A stretch of DNA of 14,061 nt. Source: Phenylobacterium sp. Lineage in GTDB: Bacteria > Pseudomonadota > Alphaproteobacteria > Caulobacterales > Caulobacteraceae. Numbering within the stretch: position 1 is the first letter of the stretch; each line of letters opens with the position of its first letter. Positions 1 to 7,604 of the stretch are shown here, piece by piece. The position numbers and the translations under genes are program-made. The notes below the pieces were generated by a model. That model was not told the DNA's origin, did not search any database, and saw only the letters and a program-made list of their open reading frames with translations. The DNA lies in contig JANXXA010000397.1 of NCBI GenBank assembly GCA_025350885.1, positions 1 to 14,061 on the forward strand, read 5' to 3'.

Positions 1-659
1 GCGCAGGTCTCCGAGGCCAGGATCGGCTTGCCGTCGAGGTCGCCCAGCACCAACGGGCGAATGCCCAGCGGATCGCGCACCCCGATCAGCTTCTTGTTGG
101 TCAGCGCCACCAGGGCGTATCCGCCCTCGATCTGCGACAGGGCGTCGATGAAGCGGTCGACAAACCGCGATTTTCGCGAGCGGGCGATCAGGTGGAGGAT
201 CACCTCGGAGTCCGATGTTGACTGGAAGATCACGCCGTCGCCGACCAAGTGGTCGCGCAGGGTCAGGAAGTTGGTGAGGTTGCCGTTGTGGGCCAGGGCC
301 ACGCCGCCGGCTTCCATGTCGGCGAACATCGGCTGGACGTTGCGGACGAACGAGCCGCCGGAGGTGGAATAGCGCGTGTGCCCGATGGCGAACCGGCCGG
401 GCAGGCGTTCGGTGAGGTCGGCGCCGCCGAACGCATCGCCCACATGGCCCATGTGCCGCTCGGTATGGAACCTCTGGCCGTCGAAACAGGCGATGCCGCA
501 GGCTTCCTGGCCGCGATGCTGCAGGGCGTGCAGCCCGATGGCGGTGAGGCCGGCGGCCTCGGCGGTGTCGAACACCCCGAACACACCGCACTCCAGGCGC
601 GGCGAGTCGTCGAGCGGGTCACGATAGGGCGCAGCGCCTTGCGCTTCAGACCGGCTCAT
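1..659 (-). CDS. purF: Amidophosphoribosyltransferase, N-terminal part (cut by window edge)
   Basis: PurF catalyses the first committed step of de novo purine synthesis: glutamine-derived ammonia is moved onto PRPP to give 5-phosphoribosylamine, in the cytoplasm. Only the first 219 codons are present; the gene continues past base 1. The translated part is the class II glutamine amidotransferase (Ntn) domain. A propeptide of about 23 residues precedes the nucleophile Cys24 in the motif ECGVFGVFD, followed by LQHRGQE, GHTRYSTSG and LAHNGNLTN, all hallmarks of PurF. The C-terminal phosphoribosyltransferase domain lies outside the window. The ATG at 659-657 overlaps the cvpA stop as ATGA, so translation is probably coupled. 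The cvpA-purF pair is a known arrangement in many proteobacteria. Seen: motifs and overlap. Known: family function. Identification is very secure, but intactness beyond the edge is unknown. Confidence 0.96.
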   Translation of the reverse strand, partial: MSRSEAQGAAPYRDPLDDSPRLECGVFGVFDTAEAAGLTAIGLHALQHRGQEACGIACFDGQRFHTERHMGHVGDAFGGADLTERLPGRFAIGHTRYSTSGGSFVRNVQPMFADMEAGGVALAHNGNLTNFLTLRDHLVGDGVIFQSTSDSEVILHLIARSRKSRFVDRFIDALSQIEGGYALVALTNKKLIGVRDPLGIRPLVLGDLDGKPILASETC

Positions 660-1288
660 CGGGTCTTCTCCACGAGATCGTCGATTTCGCCCCGTTGGCG
701 GGCGTCGTAGCCGTCCGACGTCAATCTGTCATCAACCGCATGATGGGCCGCGTCATGCACCGCACGGTCGAAGGCGGGTTTCAGGCGGCCGGCGATGTCC
801 AGACCCTTGGGCGCGAGCGCGTTGAGCATCCGGCCCATGTTCTGCGCCAGCGGCCAGGTGGCGGAGCCGACGATCCAGCGTGGCTTGAGGTCGTCAGGGG
901 TGGTGGCGTTGAACATCAGGTTGAGCGCGCCCAGCACGATCAGGCCGCGCGCAAGTCCGATGGCCAGGCCGAGGCTTCGGTCCAGCGCGCCGAGGAAGCT
1001 GGTCTGCTGCACCTGGCGGGCGATCATCCCGCCGATCAGCCGCAAGACGATGTAGGCGACGGCGAACACCAGGACGAGCGCCGCGGCGGTCCCCAGCCAG
1101 TCGGGATGCACGAGTCGGCGGGCGAGGGGGGCCGCGGCTGGCAGGCTGAACATGGCGATCGCCGCAGCGGCCAGCAGCGCCACCAGGGAGACGATCTCGC
1201 GGACCGCGCCTCGGACCAGACCCACCAGCCCGGATATCGCCAGCAGGCCCAGGACCACCAGGTCGAACAGGGTCAGGCCTAGTCCCAC
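656..1288 (-). CDS. cvpA: CvpA family inner-membrane protein
   Basis: This is a 210-residue integral membrane protein of the CvpA family, named for colicin V production in E. coli; its biochemical role is not settled. Four hydrophobic segments are visible: one starting TLFDLVVLGLLAISGLVG, one after AVREIVSL, one in AAALVLVFAVAYIVLRLIGG and one in LGLAIGLARGLIVLGAL. A hydrophilic cytoplasmic-type tail ends in DDLVEKTR. I chose the GTG at 1288-1286. It lies 10 bases inside the end of radA, has a GGGGA ribosome-binding match about 6 bases upstream, and gives a protein beginning just before the first membrane helix. The frame stays open further upstream, but that part is radA read in another frame. 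The stop overlaps the purF start by four bases. The order radA-cvpA-purF indicates one operon. An internal CTG at 1276 is a possible alternative start. Confidence 0.9.
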   Translation of the reverse strand: MGLGLTLFDLVVLGLLAISGLVGLVRGAVREIVSLVALLAAAAIAMFSLPAAAPLARRLVHPDWLGTAAALVLVFAVAYIVLRLIGGMIARQVQQTSFLGALDRSLGLAIGLARGLIVLGALNLMFNATTPDDLKPRWIVGSATWPLAQNMGRMLNALAPKGLDIAGRLKPAFDRAVHDAAHHAVDDRLTSDGYDARQRGEIDDLVEKTR

Positions 1289-2646
1289 TGGCCGTCCCCG
1301 ATCCGTCGCACCGCGTCGGCCAGGCGGCTTGCGCCCATCACCTGCATGGCGCCGCCGCCGTCGAGGTCGGCGGGTCCCAGGGCGCGGCGGAACCCGAGCT
1401 TGGCGGCCTCCTTCAGCCGGGACTCCATGCGGCTGACCGAACGCACTTCGCCCGACAGGCTGATCTCGCCGAACACCACACTGTCCTGCGGCAGGGCCTG
1501 GTCGAGGGCGGATGAGGCCAGCGCCGCGGCGGCCGCCAGATCCGCCGCCGGTTCGGTGATGCGCAGGCCGCCCGCCACGTTCAGATAGACGTCGCGATCG
1601 CCGAGGCTGAGCCCGCATCGCGCCTCCAGCACCGCCAGCACCATGGCCAGGCGCCCGGAATCCCAGCCCACCACCGCGCGTCGCGGCGTGCCGTAGGCCG
1701 AGGGCGCCACCAGCGCCTGGAACTCCACCAGCACCGGCCGGGAGCCTTCGATACCGGCGAACACCGCCGCGCCGGCGGCCCGTTCTCCGGAGGTGTTGAG
1801 AAACAGCGCCGAGGGGTTCTTCACCTCGGCCAGGCCTGCATCGCCCATTTCGAACACGCCGATCTCGTCGGTGGCCCCGAAGCGGTTCTTGGCCCCGCGC
1901 AGGATGCGGAACGGGTAGCCACGCTCACCCTCGAAGGCCAGGACCGCATCGACCATATGCTCGATTACACGGGGACCGGCGATGGTCCCTTCCTTGGTGA
2001 CATGACCCACCAGCAGCACGGCCACGCCCTGTTTCTTGGCCAGCCGCACCAGTTCGCCGGTGGCCGCGCGGACCTGAGTGACCGAGCCGGGGCCCGCTTC
2101 GTGGGCGTCGCTCCACATGGTCTGGATGGAATCGATCACCACCAGGTCGAAGGGGTCGCGTTTCAGGCCGTCGAGGATGGCGCGCAGCGAGGTCTCGGCG
2201 GCGAGCTTTACCGGCGCGTCGCCCAGGCCCATCCGCTGGGCCCGCGCGCGGACCTGCTCGACGGCTTCCTCGCCGGAGATATAGGCGCAGCGGGCGCCGC
2301 GCAGCGCCGCCTGGGCAGCGACCTGCAGCAGCAGCGTGGACTTGCCGACGCCAGGATCGCCGCCCAGCAGGATCGCCGAGCCCGGCACGACGCCGCCGCC
2401 GCAGACCCGGTCGAACTCGTCAACGCCGGTGGCGATGCGCGGCGGGGCCGGCGTCTGGTCGGCCAGGCCCTCGAAGGCCAGGCCCCGCGCGCGGCTGGCC
2501 TTGGAGGGGGCCAGCGCGCCGGGCGGCCGGCTCTGGCCTTCCTCGACCAGAGTGTTCCATGCGCCGCACGCCGGGCACTGGCCCGCCCATTTGGTCTGGA
2601 CCGCCCCACAGGACTGGCAGGCATAGACGGCGCCGTCGCGGGCCAT
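1279..2646 (-). CDS. radA: DNA repair protein RadA (Sms)
   Basis: RadA is a RecA-related, DnaB-like ATPase that drives branch migration of recombination intermediates and helps in DNA repair. The 455-residue length is normal for the family. In order, the sequence shows an N-terminal four-cysteine zinc finger (Cys10, Cys13, Cys24, Cys27, as CQSCG...CPACG), a RecA-type ATPase core with Walker A GGDPGVGKST at residues 95-104 and Walker B FDLVVIDS, the RadA-specific KNRFG motif beginning at Lys253, and a C-terminal Lon-protease-like domain. The ATG at 2646 opens directly into the zinc finger, as is usual. A GGAG about 13 bases upstream is the only visible ribosome-binding match; it is distant and sits inside the palindrome GGAGCGCTCC (2654-2663). 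The stop codon lies inside the start of cvpA. Confidence 0.96.
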   Translation of the reverse strand: MARDGAVYACQSCGAVQTKWAGQCPACGAWNTLVEEGQSRPPGALAPSKASRARGLAFEGLADQTPAPPRIATGVDEFDRVCGGGVVPGSAILLGGDPGVGKSTLLLQVAAQAALRGARCAYISGEEAVEQVRARAQRMGLGDAPVKLAAETSLRAILDGLKRDPFDLVVIDSIQTMWSDAHEAGPGSVTQVRAATGELVRLAKKQGVAVLLVGHVTKEGTIAGPRVIEHMVDAVLAFEGERGYPFRILRGAKNRFGATDEIGVFEMGDAGLAEVKNPSALFLNTSGERAAGAAVFAGIEGSRPVLVEFQALVAPSAYGTPRRAVVGWDSGRLAMVLAVLEARCGLSLGDRDVYLNVAGGLRITEPAADLAAAAALASSALDQALPQDSVVFGEISLSGEVRSVSRMESRLKEAAKLGFRRALGPADLDGGGAMQVMGASRLADAVRRIGDGQWD

Positions 2647-2733
2647 GGCGTAGGGAGCGCTCCTGATTCGGATCAGCCGCCAGTCTATCCGACACGAAGG
2701 GGCGGCGTCTGCGCGCGCCGACCGCTTTGCCGG

Positions 2734-3838
2734 TCAGACCGCGCCAAGATATCGCCGCTCGGCCCGGCGGCTCAGCCGCACCAGCACCTCGTGGGCGACG
2801 GTGCCGGCCGCTGCGGCGAGGTCGTCCAGGTGTGCGTTGGCCCCGAGCAGTTCGACATCCTGGCCGATGGCGGCGTCGGCATCGCCAAGATCGATGGCCA
2901 GGATGTCCATGGTGACGATCAGGATCGGGCGCCGCGCGCCAGCGAACCACGCGTAGCCGCCGGACCGGGCGGCGCGGATCACCCCGTCGGCATAGCCGCC
3001 CGCGACGATGGCTACGCGCGTCGGAACAGCGATTGTCACCGCCTCGCCATAGCCCAGGACGTCGCCGGCGCGCAGGTGGCGGATATCCTGGATCGGGGCG
3101 GTCAGGGTCGCCACGGCGTGCAGCCGGACGTCGGGCCGCTCCTGAGCCGCCGCCGAACAGACTGACGCCTGGGCGCACGAGGTCGAACCGGTAGTCCGGG
3201 CCAAGGAAGGCGCCGGCCGAGGCCGACAGGCTGGCGCGGGCGTCCGAAAATTGCGCGCGGACATCAAGGAAGTCCGACAACTGACGGGTGTTGCGAGGGT
3301 TTTCTGGCTCGGCTGCGGAGCCGAGGTGGCTCATGATCAGGCCGATGTCGAGGCCGCGCAGGCGGTCCCCGGACTGCACGAGGGCGCGGCATTCGTCGGT
3401 GGGCAGGCCCTGGCGGTTCATACCGGTGTCCACGTGCAGGGCCACGGCGAGGGGTCGGCCGGCGATGGCGGCGACGGCGGTGGCTGCGGTAACCTGGGGC
3501 AGGGTGTTCAGCACCGGCGTCAGGCCGGCCGCCGCGAGCCGCGGCGCCGCGCCATCTGTCAGGCCGTCGAGCACATAGATGGTGGCGGCACATTCTGCGC
3601 CGAGGGCCGCGCGCAGGGCCTCGCCCTCGGCCAGGCGGGCGACGAAAAAGCTCCGGGCGCCTTGCCCCCACAGCCGCCGCGCTACCGGTCCGGCGCCCAG
3701 GCCATAGGCATCGGCCTTCAGTACCGGCGCCACCTCGGCGCCGCCCGCCTCGGCGCGGATCACGGCGTGGTTATGGGCCAGGGCGTCGAGATCGACGGTC
3801 AGGCGCGCGCCAGAGGCGACCATGGGCGGTTCAGCCAT
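2734..3838 (-). pseudogene. alr: Alanine racemase, split by an apparent frameshift
   Basis: Alanine racemase is a PLP enzyme that makes D-alanine for peptidoglycan. The reading frame from the ATG at 3838 gives the N-terminal barrel with the PLP lysine Lys41 (VLKADAYGLG), the HVDTGMNRQG and SHLGSA motifs, and RPGVSLFGG. Near bases 3146-3155 the homologous sequence jumps to another frame. That frame resumes as QERPDVRLHAVATL and carries GYADG (phosphate binding) and LGYGE (the region of the second catalytic base, Tyr), ending in RRYLGAV at 2734. A single extra base in the GGCGGCGGC run explains the break; a two-base deletion is also possible. If the break is real, the original frame does not stop but reads on for about 245 unrelated residues to base 2420, inside radA. 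The start lies 19 bases after dnaB, and radA follows 87 bases downstream. A sequencing or assembly error at the GC repeat is a serious alternative. Confidence 0.88.
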
Positions 3839-3857
3839 CCGGCTTGGTCATGCGGGA

Positions 3858-5354
3858 CTAACGCGCCTCGTAGCGGCTGGGGTCGCGGGCGAGATTGCCG
3901 AACTTGGTGATTTCCTCGTTGTAGGAGAGTTTCACATTGCCGATCGGGCCGTGACGCTGCTTGCCGATGATGATGTCGGCAACCCCGCGTACCTTGTCCA
4001 TCTCCTCCTGCCAGGTGAAGTGTTCGGGGGTGTTGTCGCGCGGCTCGAGCCGGCTGAGGTAGTAGCTTTCCCGGTAGATGAACATCACCATGTCGGCGTC
4101 CTGCTCGATGGAGCCGCTTTCCCGCAGGTCGGAGAGCTGCGGCTTCTTGTCCTCGCGGTTTTCAACCTGGCGGGAGAGCTGGGCCAGCGCGATGACCGGG
4201 ATCGAGAGCTCCTTGGCGAGCGCCTTCAGTCCCTGGGTGATCATGCTGACTTCCTGCACCCGGTTGTCATTGCGGTTCATGCTCTCGCCGGCTGTGACCA
4301 GCTGCAGGTAGTCGACAATCACCAGGTCGAGGCCGACCATCCGCTTCAGCCGCCGCGCGCGGGCAGCCAGCTTCGCCATGGAAATGCCGCCCGTGGCGTC
4401 GATGTAGAGCGGCGCTTCCTGGATCTCCAGCGCAGCGTCCCGCACCCTCCCGAACTCCGAGGCGTCGATCTCGCCCTTCCGCAGCCGGTCACCGGAAACC
4501 CCCGATACCTCGGCCAGCAGGCGCATGGCCAGCTGCTCAGCGGCCATTTCCAGCGAGAAGAAGGCCACCACCCCGCCGCGGACGGTCTTCTTCGAGCCGT
4601 CCGGCTGCGGCTCCCAGGCGTAGTGCTTGGCCACGTCGAAGGCGATGTTGCAGGCCAGCGACGACTTTCCCATCGACGGGCGCGAGGCGATGATCACCAG
4701 GTCGGACGGGTGCAGGCCGCCGATCTTTGAGTCCAGGTCGATCAGGCCGGTGGAGAGACCGGCCAGACCCCCGTCGCGGCTGTGGGCCTCGGCGGCCATG
4801 GTCACCGCGCCATGCAGGGCGTCGGCGAAGGTGACGAACCCCTGGGAGACGCCGCCGGTCTCGGCCAGGGCGTAGAGCTGCTGTTCCGCCGCCTCGATCT
4901 GGTCGCGGGCCGAAAGTTCGGCGTCGCCTTGGGCGGCCACGCTGGAAATATCGCCGCCGATCCGGATCAGGTCGCGGCGGAGCGCCAGGTCATAGATCGC
5001 GCGGGCATAGTCCGGGGCATTGGCGGCTGGCGGGGCGCGGTCTACCAAGTCTGCCAGATAGCGGACCCCGCCCAGTTCCGAAAAGCCCACGTCTCTGGCG
5101 AACTGCTCGGCCATCAGGATCGGCTCGGCCAGCTGACCTTTGCGGATGTGGCCTTCGATCGCCGCGAACAGCCGCTGATGGAAGGGTTCGAAGAAGTGGC
5201 GGCCCTGCAGATAGTCGCCGATCCGTTCGAAGGCGGCGTTGTCATAGAGCAGCGCGCCCAGCAGCGCCTGTTCGGCCTCGACATTGGCGGGCGCGTGGGG
5301 GATCGCCACATCGTTGGAGACGGGGCGCAGGTCGAGTGCGGGTACGAGGGCCAT
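3858..5354 (-). CDS. dnaB: Replicative DNA helicase DnaB
   Basis: DnaB is the hexameric 5'-3' helicase that unwinds DNA at the replication fork and binds primase. The 498-residue protein shows the N-terminal helical collar domain (ANVEAEQALLGALLYDN, then the HFFEPFHQRLF region), a linker, and a RecA-like motor. Walker A is SRPSMGKSS with Lys230, and the Walker B region is LDLVIVDYLQLV. The late motifs ALAQLSRQVENR and LRESGSIEQDADMV are typical of DnaB. No intein or insertion is visible. The ATG at 5354 gives the usual short N-terminal arm. The gene is separated from rplI by 177 bases containing a strong terminator, so it needs its own promoter, which I could not place confidently. Downstream, alr starts 19 bases after the stop, suggesting co-transcription. 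The ribosomal gene-dnaB-alr order is common in bacteria. Confidence 0.97.
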   Translation of the reverse strand: MALVPALDLRPVSNDVAIPHAPANVEAEQALLGALLYDNAAFERIGDYLQGRHFFEPFHQRLFAAIEGHIRKGQLAEPILMAEQFARDVGFSELGGVRYLADLVDRAPPAANAPDYARAIYDLALRRDLIRIGGDISSVAAQGDAELSARDQIEAAEQQLYALAETGGVSQGFVTFADALHGAVTMAAEAHSRDGGLAGLSTGLIDLDSKIGGLHPSDLVIIASRPSMGKSSLACNIAFDVAKHYAWEPQPDGSKKTVRGGVVAFFSLEMAAEQLAMRLLAEVSGVSGDRLRKGEIDASEFGRVRDAALEIQEAPLYIDATGGISMAKLAARARRLKRMVGLDLVIVDYLQLVTAGESMNRNDNRVQEVSMITQGLKALAKELSIPVIALAQLSRQVENREDKKPQLSDLRESGSIEQDADMVMFIYRESYYLSRLEPRDNTPEHFTWQEEMDKVRGVADIIIGKQRHGPIGNVKLSYNEEITKFGNLARDPSRYEAR

Positions 5355-5408
5355 GGGTTACCGATAGCCCAAGGCCGGGCTCGCGATCACCGTGACATCG
5401 CGGCCCGT

Positions 5409-5425
5409 CCACCGAAATCCGGTGG
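5409..5425. repeat. Short perfect dyad upstream of dnaB
   Basis: The sequence CCACCG-AAATC-CGGTGG is a perfect 6-base inverted repeat with a 5-base spacer, lying 55 bases before the dnaB start and after the rplI terminator. It could be an operator or a hairpin in the dnaB leader. No T-run follows it on the minus strand, so it is not a terminator. At this GC content such a repeat can arise by chance. Confidence 0.35.
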
Positions 5426-5464
5426 GGCTGTGGATGAAGCGGCGCCCGCCGGGCTTCGGGCATG

Positions 5465-5493
5465 AAAAAGGCGGGCTGGAAAACCGGCCCGCC
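5465..5493 (-). terminator. Intrinsic terminator after rplI
   Basis: On the minus strand GGCGGGC and GCCCGCC form a perfect 7-base stem. The loop region can add two more GG/CC pairs across one mismatch and leave a TTTT tetraloop. The stem is followed immediately by TTTTT (5469-5465). It starts about 38 bases after the rplI stop and should end the rpsF-rpsR-rplI transcript ahead of dnaB. Confidence 0.9.
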
Positions 5494-5531
5494 TCGATCA
5501 CTTCAACCTCTGGCAGAGAGGCGTCGCGCTG

Positions 5532-6119
5532 TCAGTCCTGGACGTAGTTGCCCTCGATCGACCCCGCGCCGCCTTCGAGCAGGTCGGCCTGGGCTTCCTC
5601 GCCGGCGATGCGATCTTCCTCGAACTGAGAGTTGATCACGTTCTCACCGCGCGCCTGACGCTCGGCCTCGTCCTGGCTGCGGGCGATGTTGAGCGTCACC
5701 GTGACGGTGACTTCCGGGTGCAGCCGGATCTTCACCTCGTGCATGCCGAGCGTCTTGATCGGCTTGTCGAGCACGACCATGGCGCGTTCGACCTTGGAGC
5801 CGCCGGCGCCGTTGACCGCGTCGGCCACGTCGCGGCCGGCCACCGAGCCGTAGAGCTGGCCGCTCTCGCCGGCCTGGCGGATCAGGATGTAGGCGGTCCC
5901 GTCCAGCTTTTCACCGGACTGGCCGGCGGCGTCCTTGGCCTTGGCGTTGCGCGCCTCGATCTCGACCCGCTGGCCTTCGAAGACCTTGAGGTTGGCGTTG
6001 TTGGCCCGCAGCGCCTTGGCGCGCGGGAGCAGGAAGTTTCGGGCGTAGCCGTCCTTGACGGTGATGACGTCGCCGAGGGCGCCCTTGCCTTCCACACGTT
6101 CGAGCAGAATGACTTTCAT
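5532..6119 (-). CDS. rplI: 50S ribosomal protein bL9
   Basis: L9 binds 23S rRNA near the base of the L1 stalk of the large subunit and spans away from it as an elongated protein. The 195 residues begin with the typical N-terminal rRNA-binding domain (MKVILLERVEGKGALGD, then DGYARNFLLPRAKA), followed by the long connecting helix rich in Lys, Glu and Ala and the C-terminal domain (GQLYGSVAGRDVADAV, then LGMHEVKIRLHPEVTV). It is about 45 residues longer than the E. coli protein because of an acidic tail ending in EGNYVQD; such tails are usual in alphaproteobacterial L9. The ATG at 6119 is preceded by GGGA about 10 bases upstream and follows the rpsR stop by 12 bases. It is the last gene of the rpsF operon and is followed by an intrinsic terminator. 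Confidence 0.97.
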   Translation of the reverse strand: MKVILLERVEGKGALGDVITVKDGYARNFLLPRAKALRANNANLKVFEGQRVEIEARNAKAKDAAGQSGEKLDGTAYILIRQAGESGQLYGSVAGRDVADAVNGAGGSKVERAMVVLDKPIKTLGMHEVKIRLHPEVTVTVTLNIARSQDEAERQARGENVINSQFEEDRIAGEEAQADLLEGGAGSIEGNYVQD

Positions 6120-6131
6120 GTGCCGGGTCCC

Positions 6132-6413
6132 TTACTTCACGACGTAGGGGAGGAGCGCCAGGAAGCGGGCGCGCTTGATCGCCTTGGCGAGCTCACGCTG
6201 CTTCTTGGCCGAGACCGCGGTGATCCGCGACGGCACGATCTTGCCGCGCTCGGAGACGTAGCGCTGCAGGAGCTTGACGTCCTTGTAGTCGATCTTCGGG
6301 GCGTTGGCGCCGGAGAACGGGCAGACTTTGCGGCGGCGGAAGAAGGGACGGCGTTGGCCGCCCGCGGCGGCGCCCGCTGCCGGGACTTCGGTGGTGATGT
6401 TATCGTCGGTCAT
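6132..6413 (-). CDS. rpsR: 30S ribosomal protein bS18
   Basis: S18 is a small-subunit protein that forms a heterodimer with S6 and binds the 16S rRNA platform. The 93 residues comprise a variable Ala/Gly-rich N-terminal arm (residues 1-20), the basic [15 protein letters not shown] segment, and the conserved core [48 protein letters not shown]. Its ATG shares one base with the rpsF stop (TGATG), with AAGGAAGGAG upstream inside the end of rpsF, so translation is probably coupled. This fits the need for equal amounts of S6 and S18. Confidence 0.97.
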   Translation of the reverse strand: MTDDNITTEVPAAGAAAGGQRRPFFRRRKVCPFSGANAPKIDYKDVKLLQRYVSERGKIVPSRITAVSAKKQRELAKAIKRARFLALLPYVVK

Positions 6414-6787
6414 CAGAAGGCTCCTTCCTTGGCCGGGAAGTCGTCACGGCGTTCGCGGTCGCGATCGCGGCGGGCGAGGATCGGGGAGAGCTCCAGTTCC
6501 AGCTCATCGACGCGCACGGTCAGATACCGCAGGACGTCTTCGTTGATGCTGAGCTGGCGTTCCATCTCCTTGACCGCGTCGGGCGGGGAGTCGATGGCCA
6601 GCAGGGAGTAGTGTCCCTTGCGGTTCTTCTTGATCCGGTAGGTCAGGTTGCGCAGACCCCAATACTCGATCTTGGCGACGGTCCCGCCGCCGGCTTCGAT
6701 CAGAGATTTCATGGTTTCGTTGAGGGCTTCGGCCTGTTGCGGCGAGATGTCCTGCCGCGAGATGACGACGTGCTCGTAGAGCGCCAT
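6413..6787 (-). CDS. rpsF: 30S ribosomal protein bS6
   Basis: S6 binds S18 and the central domain of 16S rRNA in the small subunit. The 124 residues show the ferredoxin-like fold: [20 protein letters not shown], the strand [20 protein letters not shown], the Lys/Arg-rich [15 protein letters not shown], and [18 protein letters not shown] charged tail of Arg, Asp and Glu runs to KEGAF. The start has a strong GGAAGAAGGAA ribosome-binding region four bases upstream. It is the first gene of the operon. Its leader of about 130 bases holds a structured element and a promoter, described separately. Confidence 0.97.
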   Translation of the reverse strand: MALYEHVVISRQDISPQQAEALNETMKSLIEAGGGTVAKIEYWGLRNLTYRIKKNRKGHYSLLAIDSPPDAVKEMERQLSINEDVLRYLTVRVDELELELSPILARRDRDRERRDDFPAKEGAF

Positions 6788-6850
6788 AGTTTCCTTCTTC
6801 CTTGTGGAGGCGGCGCGGCCGGCGGCGGAAGGTCCGCGGGCTACGATGGA

Positions 6851-6903
6851 TCTCTGACGCGGCGGTCGGGAGTTTCCCGAACCCTTTGGTGTTCCGCGAG
6901 AGA
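6851..6903 (-). promoter_or_regulatory. Candidate S6:S18 autoregulatory leader of rpsF
   Basis: The minus-strand transcript can fold into one compact element. An outer stem pairs TCTCT-CGCGG (6903-6894) with CCGCG-(TC bulge)-AGAGA (6862-6851). An inner perfect hairpin is TCGGGA-AAC-TCCCGA (6880-6866). Between them lies an asymmetric internal loop with 13 bases on the 5' side and exactly CCG (6865-6863) on the 3' side. The element starts about 16 bases after the predicted transcription start and ends about 60 bases before rpsF. S6:S18 leaders that mimic the 16S binding site and carry a conserved CCG are known upstream of rpsF in many bacteria. The pairing and the CCG are seen in the sequence; the function is inferred. 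Confidence 0.65.
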
Positions 6904-6925
6904 CCGCTCTCCGTGAAGACGCGGG

Positions 6926-6954
6926 CTGATAGGGGAAAAACGCCGCCGAAGCAA
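6926..6954 (-). promoter_or_regulatory. Candidate sigma70-type promoter of the rpsF operon
   Basis: TTGCTT (6954-6949) and TATCAG (6931-6926) are separated by 17 bases on the minus strand, which fits a housekeeping promoter. It lies between the end of the peroxiredoxin gene and the rpsF leader and predicts a start near base 6919. The stretch 6788-6994 otherwise holds only the leader element and the end of the upstream transcript. Confidence 0.6.
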
Positions 6955-6994
6955 GCGATTGCGAGGCGTTGAAGGCCTTGCGGCCGCTTGAGCC

Positions 6995-7531
6995 CTACTT
7001 CTTCAACACCTTCACCGCGTTCAGCGTCTGGGTGACGTGATCGTTGGGGTTGAGGTTCGAGTAGACGTGAGCAATCTCGCCGTTCTGAGTGATCACGTAC
7101 GAGGTCCGGCTGGACCAGTCGGGCCGGGCGGCCAGGGTCGAGTCATACTGCCTGGCGATTTTCGCGCCGGGGTCAGCGGCCACCGGGAATTTCCCGCCGC
7201 AATGCTCGGTTTCCGCGGAAAACGCGGCGAGCTCATCGACCTTGCCGGCGGTGACGCCGATGACCGTAGCCCTGGCGGCCTTGAACTGGTCGACGGCGTC
7301 CGAGAACAGGTGCGCCTCGAGATTGCAGCCGGAGGTGTGGGCGGCGGGAAAGAAATAGACCACCACCGGACCGTTCTTGAGGGCGTCAGCGAGCTTGTAG
7401 GTGAAGGGTCGGCCCGCGAGGAAGGCGGGCGCCGTGAAGTCGGGCGCCTTGGCGCCGACCCTGAGCTCGGCGAACGCCGGAGCGGCCAGGGTCGATACGG
7501 CCAGAGCGGCGGCTGCGATCAGGGTCTTCAT
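6995..7531 (-). CDS. Exported peroxiredoxin, BCP/PrxQ-like (AhpC/TSA family)
   Basis: The product probably reduces hydrogen peroxide or organic peroxides outside the cytoplasm using a reactive cysteine. The 178 residues start with a signal peptide (MKTLIAAAALAVSTLAA, likely cut after AFA at residue 21). A thioredoxin-fold peroxiredoxin domain follows, with VGAKAPDFTAP near the start and the peroxidatic site PAAHTSGC at residues 62-69, where Cys69 matches the family PxxxTxxC. Arg in SSRTSYVIT matches the conserved active-site arginine. The nearby resolving cysteine of many BCP proteins is absent; the only other cysteine is Cys111, so it is either an atypical 2-Cys or a 1-Cys enzyme. The start at 7531 has GGAAGGA five bases upstream. 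The frame is open further upstream, but that would bury the signal peptide. It lies 61 bases after the probable tip subunit and before the rpsF promoter; whether it shares the pilus transcript is unknown. Confidence 0.88.
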   Translation of the reverse strand: MKTLIAAAALAVSTLAAPAFAELRVGAKAPDFTAPAFLAGRPFTYKLADALKNGPVVVYFFPAAHTSGCNLEAHLFSDAVDQFKAARATVIGVTAGKVDELAAFSAETEHCGGKFPVAADPGAKIARQYDSTLAARPDWSSRTSYVITQNGEIAHVYSNLNPNDHVTQTLNAVKVLKK

Positions 7532-7590
7532 GGTCGTCCTTCCGTGGATTTGGCGCGTTCTACACCGACGCCGCCAGCGTGTCGCGAGGG

Positions 7591-7604
7591 GCCTAGTTAT
7601 AGGC
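7591..7604. repeat. Hairpin spanning a stop codon
   Basis: GCCTA-GTTA-TAGGC is a perfect 5-base inverted repeat covering the stop codon of the two-domain DUF4402 protein. No T-run follows on the minus strand, so it is at best a weak terminator or mRNA-end structure. Confidence 0.3.

Noticed and set aside
1289..1618. N-terminal extension of the cvpA frame by 110 codons
   Set aside because: This part is radA read in another frame; the Arg/Gly-rich residues match no CvpA sequence.
2720..2735. GACCG/CGGTC hairpin at the alanine racemase stop codon as a terminator
   Set aside because: No T-run follows on the minus strand and radA begins shortly after, so read-through is more likely.
1957..3165. 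402-codon open frame on the plus strand
   Set aside because: It lies antisense to radA and alr, which are secure; the composition is what GC-rich genes produce on the opposite strand and no family is recognisable.
3822..4730. 302-codon open frame on the plus strand
   Set aside because: Fully antisense to dnaB; no recognisable domain or ribosome-binding site.
5718..6611. 297-codon open frame on the plus strand
   Set aside because: Antisense to rplI, rpsR and rpsF; a GC-composition shadow.
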